Shown here one piece after another: positions 25,920 through 35,215 of a stretch of DNA of 64,000 nucleotides. The notes below the pieces were generated by a model, which searched no databases, was not told the origin of the DNA, and saw only the letters and a program-made list of their open reading frames with translations. The position numbers and the translations under genes were made by a program. The DNA lies in the NCBI RefSeq assembly GCF_021190955.1, contig NZ_JAIOAO010000002.1, forward strand, positions 620,001 through 684,000, in the 5' to 3' direction. Every line of letters starts with the position of its first letter. The first letter of the stretch is position 1. This DNA is from Parachryseolinea silvisoli. Lineage in GTDB: Bacteria; Bacteroidota; Bacteroidia; Cytophagales; Cyclobacteriaceae.

Positions 25920-28900
25920 ATGGGAACAGGTATTGAGCAGATCCACGAAAAGATTAAGTCCTTCAAAAGGAAGTACTATCTCAACATTTTTCTCCGGGGA
26001 GCAATTCTCTCCCTGGCGATTCTGTTTTCGTATTTTCTACTGGCCGCCGTGGTGGAGTATATGTTCTGGCTGGGGCCGTGGGCCCGGTTTGTGATATTCT
26101 TCACTTTTCTGGGCGTAGCCAGTTATTGTGTTTACCGGTTTCTGAAAGATCCGCTGCGCTGGTGGATCACCCGAAAGGGTCTTGACGAAGAACAAAGCGC
26201 GCGGATCATTGGCAATTATCTGCCGAGCGAAAAAGATCGTTTAGTTAACCTCATTCAACTTTCCTCGCTTGAAAGCGGCTCGGCTCTCGCGGCCGCCAGT
26301 ATTCGCCAACGTTCTCAAGACCTGGCGCCTGTACAGTTTGAACATTTCATCGATCTACGCGAGAACCGAAAATACCTGCGGTATTTATTCATTCCGGTAT
26401 TTGTGATCCTGGCCATCGCCATTTTTAACCACAGCATTCTTACCCGCAGCGCCGACCGGATTGTTCACTTTAACCGGCACTATTCGCCGGAGGCTCCGTT
26501 TCAATTTGTGGTCAATGCGCAGTCGCTTCAGGCATATTACAATGAACCGTTTACGTTAAACCTGCAACTGCAGGGCCAGGCGGTTCCGCAAGATGCGTAC
26601 CTGCTGCTCGGTAAAAATCGCCTGAAGTTTGAAAACCTCAGTGGCGGCAATTTTGCCTATACCTTTGAGAGCGTACAAGAGGCCATGGATTTTCAAGTGG
26701 AAGCTGCCGGATTCTTTTCGGATATGTTTCACGTGACACTGATCAGCCGACCGGAGCTCACACAATTTTCGGTGGCACTGGAATACCCACGTTATCTGCA
26801 GCGTCAAAATGAAAAGCTCGTGAATACGGGCAACCTGGAAATACCCGAAGGCACGCGTGTACGGTGGGAGCTGCAAGCAGCGAACACCGCGAACGCAAGC
26901 ATTGTGTTTACGTCCGATAAAACACCGCAGGATATACAACAATCTGACAATCAATTATTTACATATCAGAAGGAATTTCGTGATCCCGATGGATATGAGA
27001 TCAACCTGAACAACGCCGAGAGCCGGAATAAAGAAAAAATTTCTTACCGGGTAGATGTGATCAAAGATCAGTATCCACAGATCACGGTGAACAATTTTAA
27101 AGATTCGGTGCTCTACCAGCGCGTCGTGTTGGGCGGTACAATTTCTGATGATTATGGGCTGAGCCAACTGGCGTTGACATTCCGCGTGCGAAATGAAAAT
27201 CAGAAAGAAGTATTGTCGCGTACCATAAACATTCCGATCACGCGCAACCAATCACAGCAAAGCTTCTTTTACAACTGGCCGGTGGACTCACTGAAGTTAC
27301 ATCCGGGTGAGCAGTTAGAATATTATTTACAGGTGTGGGACAACGACGGCGTGAACGGACGGAAGTCCACGAAGTCGACAACCTATTCGTTCATGCTTCC
27401 CTCGCAGGAGAATCTGGCGAACGAAATTGTGCGCTCGCAAAATCAGACAGAACAGAAGCTTTCACAGAGCAGCACAAAGGCTCAAAAACTTCAGGATCAA
27501 ATTGAGCAAGCCAACCAGAAGTTGAAAGGGAAGCAGAACATGGATTGGCAGGACAAGAAAATGCTGGAGGACATTGTACAGCAGAAGCAAAGTCTGGACA
27601 TGATGCTGGAGGAGCTCAAAGAACAGAACAAACTGTTAGAGCAAAAGAAAGATGCCTTTACTGAACAAGATGAGCGCATTCGCGAGAAGGCCCAGCAGAT
27701 TCAGAAGTTGATGGACGAGCTGCTGGATGAAGAGACGAAAAAGCTGTTTGAGGAACTACAGAAACTTTTGAAAGAAAACTCCGACGCCACGCAACTGCAG
27801 AAGTTGATGGATAAGCTCAACCAGAAGACGGATAATCTGGAAAAGGAATTGGAGCGCACCCTTGAGCTCTTTAAGCAGTTGCAGTTTGATTACAAGCTGG
27901 ATCAGTCCATCGAGGACATCAAAAAGCAGATTGAGAAACAGGAGGAGCTCCTGGAAAAAACTGAGTCGCTGGAGAAAAACAAAGACAATGAGAAAGGCGA
28001 CAACAAAGATTCTAAGGGCGATAAAGACAAGAAGGGTGACAACAAAGACGGCAAGCAAGATGAACAGGGCAAGAAGCCTGATGAACAACAAAAAGATGGT
28101 CAGCAGGGTGCCGAGGATCAAAAGAGTGAAAACCAGAAGTTAGCGGAAGAGCAAGAGAAGCTTCAGGAGGAATTCCAAAAGTCATCTGATAAAATGGAAG
28201 AGCTCAAAAAGTTGGGAGACGAGCTGGACAAAGGTGATAAGCTTCCTTCCAAAGAGGATGCCGACAAAGTAGAGCAGGAGCAAGAGCAAAGCAAGGAAAT
28301 GCTGAAGCAGAACCAGCCCTCCAAGGCTAAGCCTAAGCAACAGAAGTCCATTCAACAAATGAAGCAGATGCAGCAGCAAATGGAAGGCGCGCAAAGCTCC
28401 ATGGGTATGGAAATGGATATGCAGAACATTGAGTCCCTGCGCCAGATCATTCACGGGCTGGTAAAGCTTTCGTTTGATCAGGAAAATCTGATGAAGAACT
28501 TCCATGAGCTGAATCAAAGCGATCCGCGCTTTAATGGTCTGGCTCAACAGCAAATGAAACTGAAAGACGATGCACGAGTATTGGAGGATAGTTTGCTGGC
28601 CATTGGTAAACGTGATGCGTTTATGGGTTCGATTGTTACGAAAGAGATTGGTGAGCTGAATGACCACCTGGACAAGGTTATTGCGGCCAACCGCGAGCGT
28701 AAACGCCCGCAGGCGGCCAGTGAGATGCAGCAAAGTATGACGTCGATCAACAATCTGGCATTGATGCTGGATTCTCACTTCGATATGATGATGCAGATGA
28801 TGGCCAATGCAAAGCCATCCTCCAAGCCTTCTAACAAGAAGGGACAGAAGCCCAGCGTTAGTCAAATGCAGCAACAGCTAAATCAAAAGATCCAGGAATT

Positions 28901-29348
28901 GAAGGGGAGTGGTAAATCTGGCCGTCAGCTATCAGAAGAACTGGCGGAGATGGCTGCCGAACAGGAACGGATCCGAAAAGCCTTGCAGGAGATGCAGGAC
29001 AAGATGAAAGAAGGCGGGAAGACACCGGGAGGTGATTTACCGGCGAAGATGGAGCAGACGGAGATGGAGCTGGTGAATAAACAACTGACAGACCAGATGA
29101 TCAAGCGTCAGCAGGATATCCTTACCCGTTTATTGGAAACAGAGAAGTCTATGCGTGAGCAAGACATGGAGGAAGAGCGAAAAGGGGAGACGGCGAAGGA
29201 TTACGACAAAGAAATTCCCAAGGCATTTGAAGAATATTTGCGTCTCAAGGAAAAAGAGGTAGAATTGCTGAAAACAGTTCCACCGAAGCTTTACCCTTAC
29301 TATAAGAAAGAAGTAAACGAATACTTTAAAAGAATCGGAAACCAATAA
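25920..29348 (+). CDS. DUF4175 family membrane protein with long Lys/Gln-rich coiled coil
   Basis: 1142 residues. About three N-terminal membrane helices (24-50, 57-78, 153-172) are followed by beta-rich extracytoplasmic domains to about residue 500 (VNAQSLQAYYNEPFTL, VALEYPRYLQRQNEK). From 500 to 1100 the sequence is almost continuous charged coiled coil, with a low-complexity KGDNKD/KGDKDK stretch near 690-740. This is the standard DUF4175 architecture in Bacteroidetes. Function is unknown; an envelope-spanning structural role is plausible. It is the first of three genes with an HATPase protein and ybeY. Confidence 0.9.
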   Translation: MGTGIEQIHEKIKSFKRKYYLNIFLRGAILSLAILFSYFLLAAVVEYMFWLGPWARFVIFFTFLGVASYCVYRFLKDPLRWWITRKGLDEEQSARIIGNYLPSEKDRLVNLIQLSSLESGSALAAASIRQRSQDLAPVQFEHFIDLRENRKYLRYLFIPVFVILAIAIFNHSILTRSADRIVHFNRHYSPEAPFQFVVNAQSLQAYYNEPFTLNLQLQGQAVPQDAYLLLGKNRLKFENLSGGNFAYTFESVQEAMDFQVEAAGFFSDMFHVTLISRPELTQFSVALEYPRYLQRQNEKLVNTGNLEIPEGTRVRWELQAANTANASIVFTSDKTPQDIQQSDNQLFTYQKEFRDPDGYEINLNNAESRNKEKISYRVDVIKDQYPQITVNNFKDSVLYQRVVLGGTISDDYGLSQLALTFRVRNENQKEVLSRTINIPITRNQSQQSFFYNWPVDSLKLHPGEQLEYYLQVWDNDGVNGRKSTKSTTYSFMLPSQENLANEIVRSQNQTEQKLSQSSTKAQKLQDQIEQANQKLKGKQNMDWQDKKMLEDIVQQKQSLDMMLEELKEQNKLLEQKKDAFTEQDERIREKAQQIQKLMDELLDEETKKLFEELQKLLKENSDATQLQKLMDKLNQKTDNLEKELERTLELFKQLQFDYKLDQSIEDIKKQIEKQEELLEKTESLEKNKDNEKGDNKDSKGDKDKKGDNKDGKQDEQGKKPDEQQKDGQQGAEDQKSENQKLAEEQEKLQEEFQKSSDKMEELKKLGDELDKGDKLPSKEDADKVEQEQEQSKEMLKQNQPSKAKPKQQKSIQQMKQMQQQMEGAQSSMGMEMDMQNIESLRQIIHGLVKLSFDQENLMKNFHELNQSDPRFNGLAQQQMKLKDDARVLEDSLLAIGKRDAFMGSIVTKEIGELNDHLDKVIAANRERKRPQAASEMQQSMTSINNLALMLDSHFDMMMQMMANAKPSSKPSNKKGQKPSVSQMQQQLNQKIQELKGSGKSGRQLSEELAEMAAEQERIRKALQEMQDKMKEGGKTPGGDLPAKMEQTEMELVNKQLTDQMIKRQQDILTRLLETEKSMREQDMEEERKGETAKDYDKEIPKAFEEYLRLKEKEVELLKTVPPKLYPYYKKEVNEYFKRIGNQ
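26725..26740. other. Weak parS-like site within the DUF4175 gene
   Basis: TGTTTCACGTGACACT matches the parS consensus at 14 of 16 positions but breaks the right arm of the palindrome. Confidence 0.3.
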
Positions 29349-29364
29349 CAAGGCTATAGAGCAC

Positions 29365-29769
29365 ATGAACACCATTAGTATCCAGGTCCCGTCTATCGTA
29401 GAGAACATCCGTATGATTGAGAGCTTCATTGACAATGCCAAAGAACGCTTTCATCTCGACGATGATATTTATGGTAATATCATGATTGCCGTAACAGAAG
29501 CGGTGAACAATGCCATAAAGCATGGCAACGCCAGCGACAAAACCAAGAATGTGCATCTGAGCCTTTCCCTGGATGAGAGCATGATCCGGTTCGTAGTAAA
29601 GGACGAAGGAGTGGGCTTTGATTATCAGAATCTGCCAGACCCTACTGCCCCCGAGAACATAGAAAAGCCCGGTGGCCGTGGGATCTTCCTGATGAAGCAT
29701 CTTTCTGACGAAGTAGACTTCAAAGAAGAGGGAAGAATCGTTGAACTGAGCTTTTACGTGAACTCCTGA
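29365..29769 (+). CDS. HATPase protein, anti-sigma-factor serine kinase (RsbW-like)
   Basis: 134 residues comprising only a GHKL ATPase domain: N-box EAVNNAIKHGN, G1 box DEGVGFD and G2 box PGGRGIFLMKHL. There is no sensor domain or phospho-acceptor His. The form is that of RsbW/SpoIIAB kinases, which phosphorylate an anti-anti-sigma protein or bind a sigma factor in the cytoplasm. No STAS partner lies nearby. It starts 16 bp after the DUF4175 gene, and its TGA overlaps the ybeY ATG by one base. Confidence 0.9.
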   Translation: MNTISIQVPSIVENIRMIESFIDNAKERFHLDDDIYGNIMIAVTEAVNNAIKHGNASDKTKNVHLSLSLDESMIRFVVKDEGVGFDYQNLPDPTAPENIEKPGGRGIFLMKHLSDEVDFKEEGRIVELSFYVNS

Positions 29770-30194
29770 TGGCCTCTATCCGCTTCTTTTCAGAAGAAAC
29801 AGAATTTAAGCTTCCGCACCCACGCAAGACATCCTCCTGGATCAAATCCGCCCTAAAGACCGAAAAGAAGACCCTGGGCGATCTGAACTTCATCTTTTGT
29901 ACGGACGAGTACCTGTTACAGATAAACATGGAGTACTTGGACCACCACACCTACACAGACATCATCACCTTCGATAGCAGCGAAACGCCGGGAACTATTG
30001 AAGGTGATATTTTCATTAGCATAGAGCGGATCCAGGAGAATGCCACGAAGTTCGAGCGGCCATTTGACGAAGAACTACACAGGGTGATTATTCATGGAGT
30101 TTTGCACCTGATAGGCTATGGAGACAAGAGTAAGGCGGCAAAGGCCCAGATGAGAGGGAAGGAAGACACCTACCTATCTTTGCGAGGCATCTAA
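29769..30194 (+). CDS. ybeY: Endoribonuclease YbeY, 16S rRNA maturation
   Basis: 141 residues. The catalytic motif reads HRVIIHGVLHLIGYGDKSKA: two of the three zinc-binding histidines (H-x3-H) are present, but the third, usually in GYDH, is replaced in GYGDKSK. By my recollection this substitution is usual for Bacteroidetes YbeY rather than a defect. TYTDIITFD, the other family signature, is intact. YbeY processes the 3' end of 16S rRNA and helps ribosome quality control. It overlaps the HATPase gene by one base and is followed immediately by the parS cluster. Confidence 0.93.
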   Translation: MASIRFFSEETEFKLPHPRKTSSWIKSALKTEKKTLGDLNFIFCTDEYLLQINMEYLDHHTYTDIITFDSSETPGTIEGDIFISIERIQENATKFERPFDEELHRVIIHGVLHLIGYGDKSKAAKAQMRGKEDTYLSLRGI

Positions 30195-30417
30195 TGTTCC
30201 ACGTGAAACATAGAACGCAGAAATTAAGATAAAAGAAAATGTTCCACGTGGAACATTATAGATAAACGATGGTGACACTCAGAGTCAGCACAAACATCAT
30301 GTTCCACGTGGAACACCATGTTCTAAACCACTGAATCCCCGATATATGTTCCACGTGAAACAAAATGTGGAAATGTGGATGGATTTTGTGGGCAACTTTG
30401 ATGTTCCACGTGGAACG
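30195..30417. other. parS: Cluster of five parS-like centromere sites
   Basis: The ybeY-mnmG gap contains five 16-bp sites with the core GTTCCACGTG: TGTTCCACGTGAAACA at 30195-30210 and 30347-30362, TGTTCCACGTGGAACA at 30240-30255 and 30300-30315, and TGTTCCACGTGGAACG at 30402-30417. Centres are 45, 60, 47 and 55 bp apart. They match the ParB-binding parS consensus at 14 to 16 positions if the C/G variants at the two mirror positions are allowed. Known role: ParB loading, origin segregation and condensin recruitment. No parA or parB gene lies in the window. Confidence 0.85.
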
Positions 30418-30439
30418 TAGAATAAAACAATAAGAATAG

Positions 30440-32305
30440 ATGATGTTTCCAGAGTATGACGTCATAGTAGTAGGAGCGGGGCATGCCGGCTGTGAAGCGG
30501 CACATGCCGCAGCCATGATGGGCTCGAAGGTATTACTAGTGACGATGAACATGAACACCATCGCCCAGATGTCGTGTAACCCGGCGATGGGCGGTGTAGC
30601 AAAAGGCCAGATTGTGCGAGAGATCGATGCATTGGGGGGAATGTCCGGCATTATCTCCGACAAGTCCGCCATTCAGTTCAGAATGTTGAATAGGTCCAAG
30701 GGGCCAGCTATGTGGAGTCCTCGTACACAGAATGATCGCATGAGATTCTCTGAAGAATGGCGGCTAGCGCTGGAAAGAACTCCAAACCTTGACTTCTGGC
30801 AGGAAACCGTTAAAGAAATCCTGGTAAAGGATGGTAAAGCCATAGGAGTGAAGACTTCCTTAGGGCTGGAGATTAAATCAAAGTCCGTGGTACTCACGAA
30901 TGGTACCTTCCTGAACGGAAAGATCCATATCGGTGAAAAGAACTTCGGGGGAGGACGTGCGGCGGAAACATCTGCTACTGGCCTCACTGAACAGCTCATA
31001 CGCCTGGGGTTTGAAGCGGGTAGAATGAAAACCGGCACTCCCCCTCGCATAGACGGCAGAAGTCTGGACTATTCCAAGATGGAAGAGCAACCTGGTGACG
31101 AGATGCCCGGTAAGTTCTCCTATTCAGATACAACGCCCTTGGGTAAACAAGTCAGCTGTTGGATTACCTACACCAACGATGATGTTCACAAGGAGCTCCA
31201 AAAGGGATTCGATCGATCGCCCATGTTCCAGGGACGCATTAAAGGTTTAGGCCCTCGCTATTGTCCGTCCATAGAAGATAAGATCAATCGATTTGCCGAG
31301 AGAGATCGCCATCAGATCTTTGTAGAGCCAGAGGGCTGGAATACAGTCGAAATCTATGTTAACGGTTTCTCTACTTCCTTGCCTGAAGACATACAATATC
31401 AGGCACTACGAAAGATTCCGGGTTTCGAGAACGCAAAGATGTTCCGCCCGGGATATGCCATTGAATACGACTTCTTTCCACCGACACAGTTAAAAATGAG
31501 CCTGGAGACTCATTTAATAGAAGGACTATTCTTTGCCGGCCAGATCAACGGCACTACCGGCTATGAAGAAGCCGCATGTCAAGGGTTAATGGCGGGAATC
31601 AATGCCCACCACATAGCGCACGAAAGGGAGCCCTTGATTCTAAAAAGATCTGAGGCGTATATCGGCGTATTAATAGATGATCTTGTCAATAAGGGCACAC
31701 AAGAGCCGTATCGTATGTTTACTTCCAGGGCGGAGTACCGCATCCTTCTGCGCCAGGATAACGCCGACCTTCGTTTGACAGAGATTGGTCATAAGATCGG
31801 CCTTGCCACCCAGGAACGATATGATTCTTTCACCCGGAAGAAGAGCGCGATTGAACAATTGCTGAAGGAGCTCAATACAGTTAAAGTAGAACCCGACACT
31901 ATAAATACAGGTCTGGAAAATATCCAAACTTCCGCTATACGCGAAAAGGTTACCGCTGCACACCTGTTACGCCGTCCGCAAATAGGTATGCCTGAACTGA
32001 GGCAGTTAAGTACAGCACTAAAGGAATTATTGGACAACTATAGCATCGAAGTACAAGAAGAAGCAGAGATCGATATTAAATACGAGAGCTACATCGAACG
32101 CGAGCAAAAACTCGCAGAGAAGATTGGCAGCCTGGAAGAATACAGGATCAAACCTGATTTTGACTACGATCGGGTAAAGGCTCTCTCTTCGGAAGCCCGC
32201 GAAAAACTGAAACGAATTAAACCCGAAACCCTCGGACAGGCGACACGCATCAGCGGTGTTTCTCCGTCTGATATTTCTGTACTAACCATATACATGGGCA
32301 AATGA
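30440..32305 (+). CDS. mnmG: tRNA uridine-5-carboxymethylaminomethyl modification enzyme MnmG
   Basis: 621 residues, full length. N-terminal FAD-binding site VIVVGAGHAGCEAAHAAAMM, the conserved SCNPAMGGVAKGQIVREID block, and GLGPRYCPSIEDKINRF with the functional Cys. With MnmE it modifies the wobble uridine of several tRNAs. It is the historical gidA gene, often found beside the replication origin, and here it starts 22 bp after the parS cluster. Its TGA overlaps the ATG of the methyltransferase gene by four bases. Confidence 0.97.
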   Translation: MMFPEYDVIVVGAGHAGCEAAHAAAMMGSKVLLVTMNMNTIAQMSCNPAMGGVAKGQIVREIDALGGMSGIISDKSAIQFRMLNRSKGPAMWSPRTQNDRMRFSEEWRLALERTPNLDFWQETVKEILVKDGKAIGVKTSLGLEIKSKSVVLTNGTFLNGKIHIGEKNFGGGRAAETSATGLTEQLIRLGFEAGRMKTGTPPRIDGRSLDYSKMEEQPGDEMPGKFSYSDTTPLGKQVSCWITYTNDDVHKELQKGFDRSPMFQGRIKGLGPRYCPSIEDKINRFAERDRHQIFVEPEGWNTVEIYVNGFSTSLPEDIQYQALRKIPGFENAKMFRPGYAIEYDFFPPTQLKMSLETHLIEGLFFAGQINGTTGYEEAACQGLMAGINAHHIAHEREPLILKRSEAYIGVLIDDLVNKGTQEPYRMFTSRAEYRILLRQDNADLRLTEIGHKIGLATQERYDSFTRKKSAIEQLLKELNTVKVEPDTINTGLENIQTSAIREKVTAAHLLRRPQIGMPELRQLSTALKELLDNYSIEVQEEAEIDIKYESYIEREQKLAEKIGSLEEYRIKPDFDYDRVKALSSEAREKLKRIKPETLGQATRISGVSPSDISVLTIYMGK

Positions 32306-33186
32306 TCGACATCAAGATATGTCCCGTATGCGGCGGACAAAATCTGCAGCATCTTCTCTCCAGCAAGGACAACACCGTATCCCAGGAAGTATTCGAGCTC
32401 CGCCAATGTCAGACCTGCAAGCTTGGTATCACCACGCCCAGGCCTTCTGACAAGGACCTACATCAGTACTACCTCTCGGACGACTACATCTCTCACTCCA
32501 ACAAAGGCACAACCCTGGTTGACAAAGCATACCTGATCGCCCGGAGCTTCACCCTTAAATGGAAACTTCGGATTGTTCAGCAAGGCAATACAACACCCGG
32601 AAAGATTCTTGACTACGGCTGTGGCACAGGCGAGTTCTTATCAGCCTGTAGAAATGCCGCCTGGACCACAGTCGGAGTTGAACCGTCTCCAGCCGCAAGG
32701 GAGCAAGCGAAAAAAATCACAGGCTCACCAGTCTACGAATCTCTTCTGTCTGTCACAGATGAGAACTTCTCGGTCATAACACTATGGCATGTACTCGAGC
32801 ATGTAAGCGATCTTGATCAAACCCTATCCCTCCTAAAAAGCAAGCTTGCCGAAAATGGCACAATCTTTATTGCAGTACCAAACCACAGCAGCTGGGATGG
32901 ACAGCACTATAAAGAACACTGGGCAGGATATGATACTCCGCGACACCTCTGGCATTTTTCACGTGAAACAATGAAAGCACTGATAACAAAGAATGGAATG
33001 AAAGCCGTGGGAACAATCCCCATGAAGCTGGACTCCTTTTATATCAGCCTGCTGAGCGAGAAATACAAAAACAAACGGTCGTCGCTGACAGGCATGCTCA
33101 AAGCAACCTTCAATGGCTTCAAATCAAATGTAAAAGCCTCAAAATCAGGCGATTACTCAAGTCTTATCTATATCGTCAGAAAATGA
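32302..33186 (+). CDS. Class I SAM-dependent methyltransferase with N-terminal zinc ribbon
   Basis: 294 residues. An N-terminal zinc ribbon (KICPVCGG and LRQCQTCKLGI) precedes a Rossmann methyltransferase fold with motif I ILDYGCGTGEFLSA and LWHVLEHVSDLD, the pattern of the Methyltransf_23 group acting on sugars, lipids or small metabolites. The target is unknown. It overlaps mnmG and the next gene by four bases each (ATGA), forming one translationally coupled operon. A parS-like site lies inside at 32955-32970. Confidence 0.9.
   Translation: MIDIKICPVCGGQNLQHLLSSKDNTVSQEVFELRQCQTCKLGITTPRPSDKDLHQYYLSDDYISHSNKGTTLVDKAYLIARSFTLKWKLRIVQQGNTTPGKILDYGCGTGEFLSACRNAAWTTVGVEPSPAAREQAKKITGSPVYESLLSVTDENFSVITLWHVLEHVSDLDQTLSLLKSKLAENGTIFIAVPNHSSWDGQHYKEHWAGYDTPRHLWHFSRETMKALITKNGMKAVGTIPMKLDSFYISLLSEKYKNKRSSLTGMLKATFNGFKSNVKASKSGDYSSLIYIVRK
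32955..32970. other. parS-like site within the methyltransferase gene
   Basis: TTTTTCACGTGAAACA matches the consensus TGTTTCACGTGAAACA at 15 of 16 positions, the best TTTC-type match in the window. Confidence 0.6.
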
Positions 33187-34880
33187 TCGTCAGAACAGTC
33201 TTACCCTTCCTCCTATACGCCCTCTTTCTCCTCTCGTGTGCGCGCCAAACTGCCCCGACAGGGGGTCCTAAGGACACAATCCCGCCCGTGCTGGTCAAGG
33301 CAGTGCCGTACATCAACCAAACGAATTTCAAAGACAAGGAGCTCACGCTGACGTTCAATGAACCGATCCTTCTGAATAACCCGAAAGAGCAACTCATCAT
33401 TACTCCTGACATTCAAAAAAAATATAAGATCACCGTCAAAAAGAATCAGGTAAATATTGTTCTCGACACAGATCTGAAAGACAGCACCACGTATACTTTC
33501 AACTTCCGCGACGCCATTCAAGATATCACGGAAAAGAATCCGGCCAAGAATATAAAGCTTGCCATCAGTACAGGCCCTTATGTCGACTCACTTATTATCC
33601 AGGGATTAATCTACGACCCATTACGGCCGGTCCCTGTAAAAGAAGCAACCGTAGCGTTATATGAAAGCGACACATTCAACATCTTTAAACACGCTCCCGT
33701 CTACCTTACCAAAACCGATGAGACCGGACTGTACGCCATCGAAAACCTAAAGCCAGGCACATACCATGTCTTTGCCATCGATGACAAAAACAGAAACTTA
33801 ATTGTCGACAGCAAAACCGAACTGTACGGCTTTATCGCAGACCCAATCGAGCTACGACGCAACCAAAAACAAATCGATATTCCCATCGTCAAACTTGACA
33901 CGCGATCACTTAAGCTCACAAACTCCAGACCGTACAACACCTATTATAACATTAAGCTCTCCAAAAATCTCGCCACCTATAAACTCTCCTCCGAGGCTAC
34001 CCCATGGTTATTTTCATCCTTTGGAGAAGACCAGTCGAACATTCGGATTTACAATACTTTCAACAAGGCCGATAGTACCGGCATTAGACTCCAGGGACGC
34101 GACAGTGTCTACAACCGCATTGACACCGTTCTCTTTGCAAAATTCACAGACCGCGAAGTGAAACCAGAAGCGTTCACATCCAAGAGTGAAGGCTTTAAAG
34201 TGTTTGCCCGCAAGGGACTCATCACCGGTAAAATACAATTCAACAAGCCACTCTTCGAAATCAACTACGACAGCATCCTGTATCAAATTGACTCCACCAA
34301 AACCATTACCTTTTCCAAAGCTGATATTCAATGGGATTCCCTTCGAAACAGGCTAGTCATTCAAAAGAATTTCGACCCGAAACTCATCATCGAACCGAAA
34401 GTAACCGAAAAGCCAAAAGCAAAACCTACCCAAACCGAGAAAGGCGCGGCTAAACAACAACCTAAGAAAGTCATCAAAAACAGATTCTACCTGGGAACAG
34501 CTGCTTTTGTCAGTATTGAAAACGACAGCTCAAAAGCATCCGAAGAAACCTTGCGACCCATTACCCTGGAAGAAACAGGCGTCATCAGCATGCACATCCA
34601 AACAAAAGAAGAACATTTCTTCGTCCAATTACTCGACAAATCCAATAATGTCGTTCGAGTAATTCACGACAACAAGAACGCAATCTTCGACGATGTCATG
34701 CCTGCCGAATACCAAATCAGGCTTATAATCGACCACGATGGCAACGGCGAATGGTCTCCCGGAAACTTCTTCCGAAAGACCGAACCGGAGCCAACGATCT
34801 ATTATCTGAACGAAAAAGACAATCCTACGATCAATCTGAAGGCAAATTGGGAGATCGGACCTTTGTTGATAACCTATTGA
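33183..34880 (+). CDS. Ig-like (SbsA) domain lipoprotein
   Basis: 565 residues. A signal peptide with lipobox LLSC near residue 19 is followed by ARQTAPTGGPKDTIPPVLVK, the characteristic start of Bacteroidetes SbsA Ig-like proteins. The Ig-like domain (ELTLTFNEPILLNNP) and a carboxypeptidase-regulatory-like repeat (YAIENLKPGTYHVFAIDDKN) follow. It should be an outer-membrane lipoprotein of unknown function. Its codons on this strand are C/A-rich, unlike genes beyond 35 kb. It ends at the candidate origin. Confidence 0.88.
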   Translation: MIVRTVLPFLLYALFLLSCARQTAPTGGPKDTIPPVLVKAVPYINQTNFKDKELTLTFNEPILLNNPKEQLIITPDIQKKYKITVKKNQVNIVLDTDLKDSTTYTFNFRDAIQDITEKNPAKNIKLAISTGPYVDSLIIQGLIYDPLRPVPVKEATVALYESDTFNIFKHAPVYLTKTDETGLYAIENLKPGTYHVFAIDDKNRNLIVDSKTELYGFIADPIELRRNQKQIDIPIVKLDTRSLKLTNSRPYNTYYNIKLSKNLATYKLSSEATPWLFSSFGEDQSNIRIYNTFNKADSTGIRLQGRDSVYNRIDTVLFAKFTDREVKPEAFTSKSEGFKVFARKGLITGKIQFNKPLFEINYDSILYQIDSTKTITFSKADIQWDSLRNRLVIQKNFDPKLIIEPKVTEKPKAKPTQTEKGAAKQQPKKVIKNRFYLGTAAFVSIENDSSKASEETLRPITLEETGVISMHIQTKEEHFFVQLLDKSNNVVRVIHDNKNAIFDDVMPAEYQIRLIIDHDGNGEWSPGNFFRKTEPEPTIYYLNEKDNPTINLKANWEIGPLLITY

Positions 34881-35215
34881 TAACACGCGGACATCTTGTG
34901 GATAAACCAGACGCTCTATCGGGAAAAGTCGATAAAAGCCAACAAACGGCGCACGGTCTACGTTCTCCGTGGACAACATGAAAGATACCCACAACCATTC
35001 ACATTGAACCTTATACACACATCACTTGTCTACACACAATCTGGATGTTAATAACTATATTAAGTACCTGAATTAGAGAAGATTGATCTCCAATAGATAT
35101 CTACATACTATTCACAGACCCAGAAACTCAAAACTTGTACACAATTGAACACCACTAATAATAACTATAATATATATAATATAATAAATACAATAAGGCC
35201 CAGCCTGATCTGGAC
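34861..35215. other. oriC: Candidate chromosomal replication origin (oriC)
   Basis: An AT-rich segment after the Ig-like gene. It holds a perfect DnaA box TGTGGATAA (34897-34905), TTATACACA (35011-35019, one mismatch), ATACCCACA (34985-34993), CGTGGACAA (34968-34976) and TTGTACACA (35135-35143), each with two mismatches, plus a TTGATAAC pair 11 bp apart (34866-34884). At 35155-35190 an almost pure A/T run could unwind. mnmG and the parS cluster lie 2.5-5 kb away, a classic origin neighbourhood. GC skew of sampled lines changes sign here. The call is inference and needs cumulative skew or marker-frequency data. Confidence 0.6.

Noticed and set aside
27960-28140. Low-complexity Lys/Asp-rich DNA as a tandem repeat array
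   Set aside because: It is part of the DUF4175 coiled coil, not a separate element; the repeats are loose.
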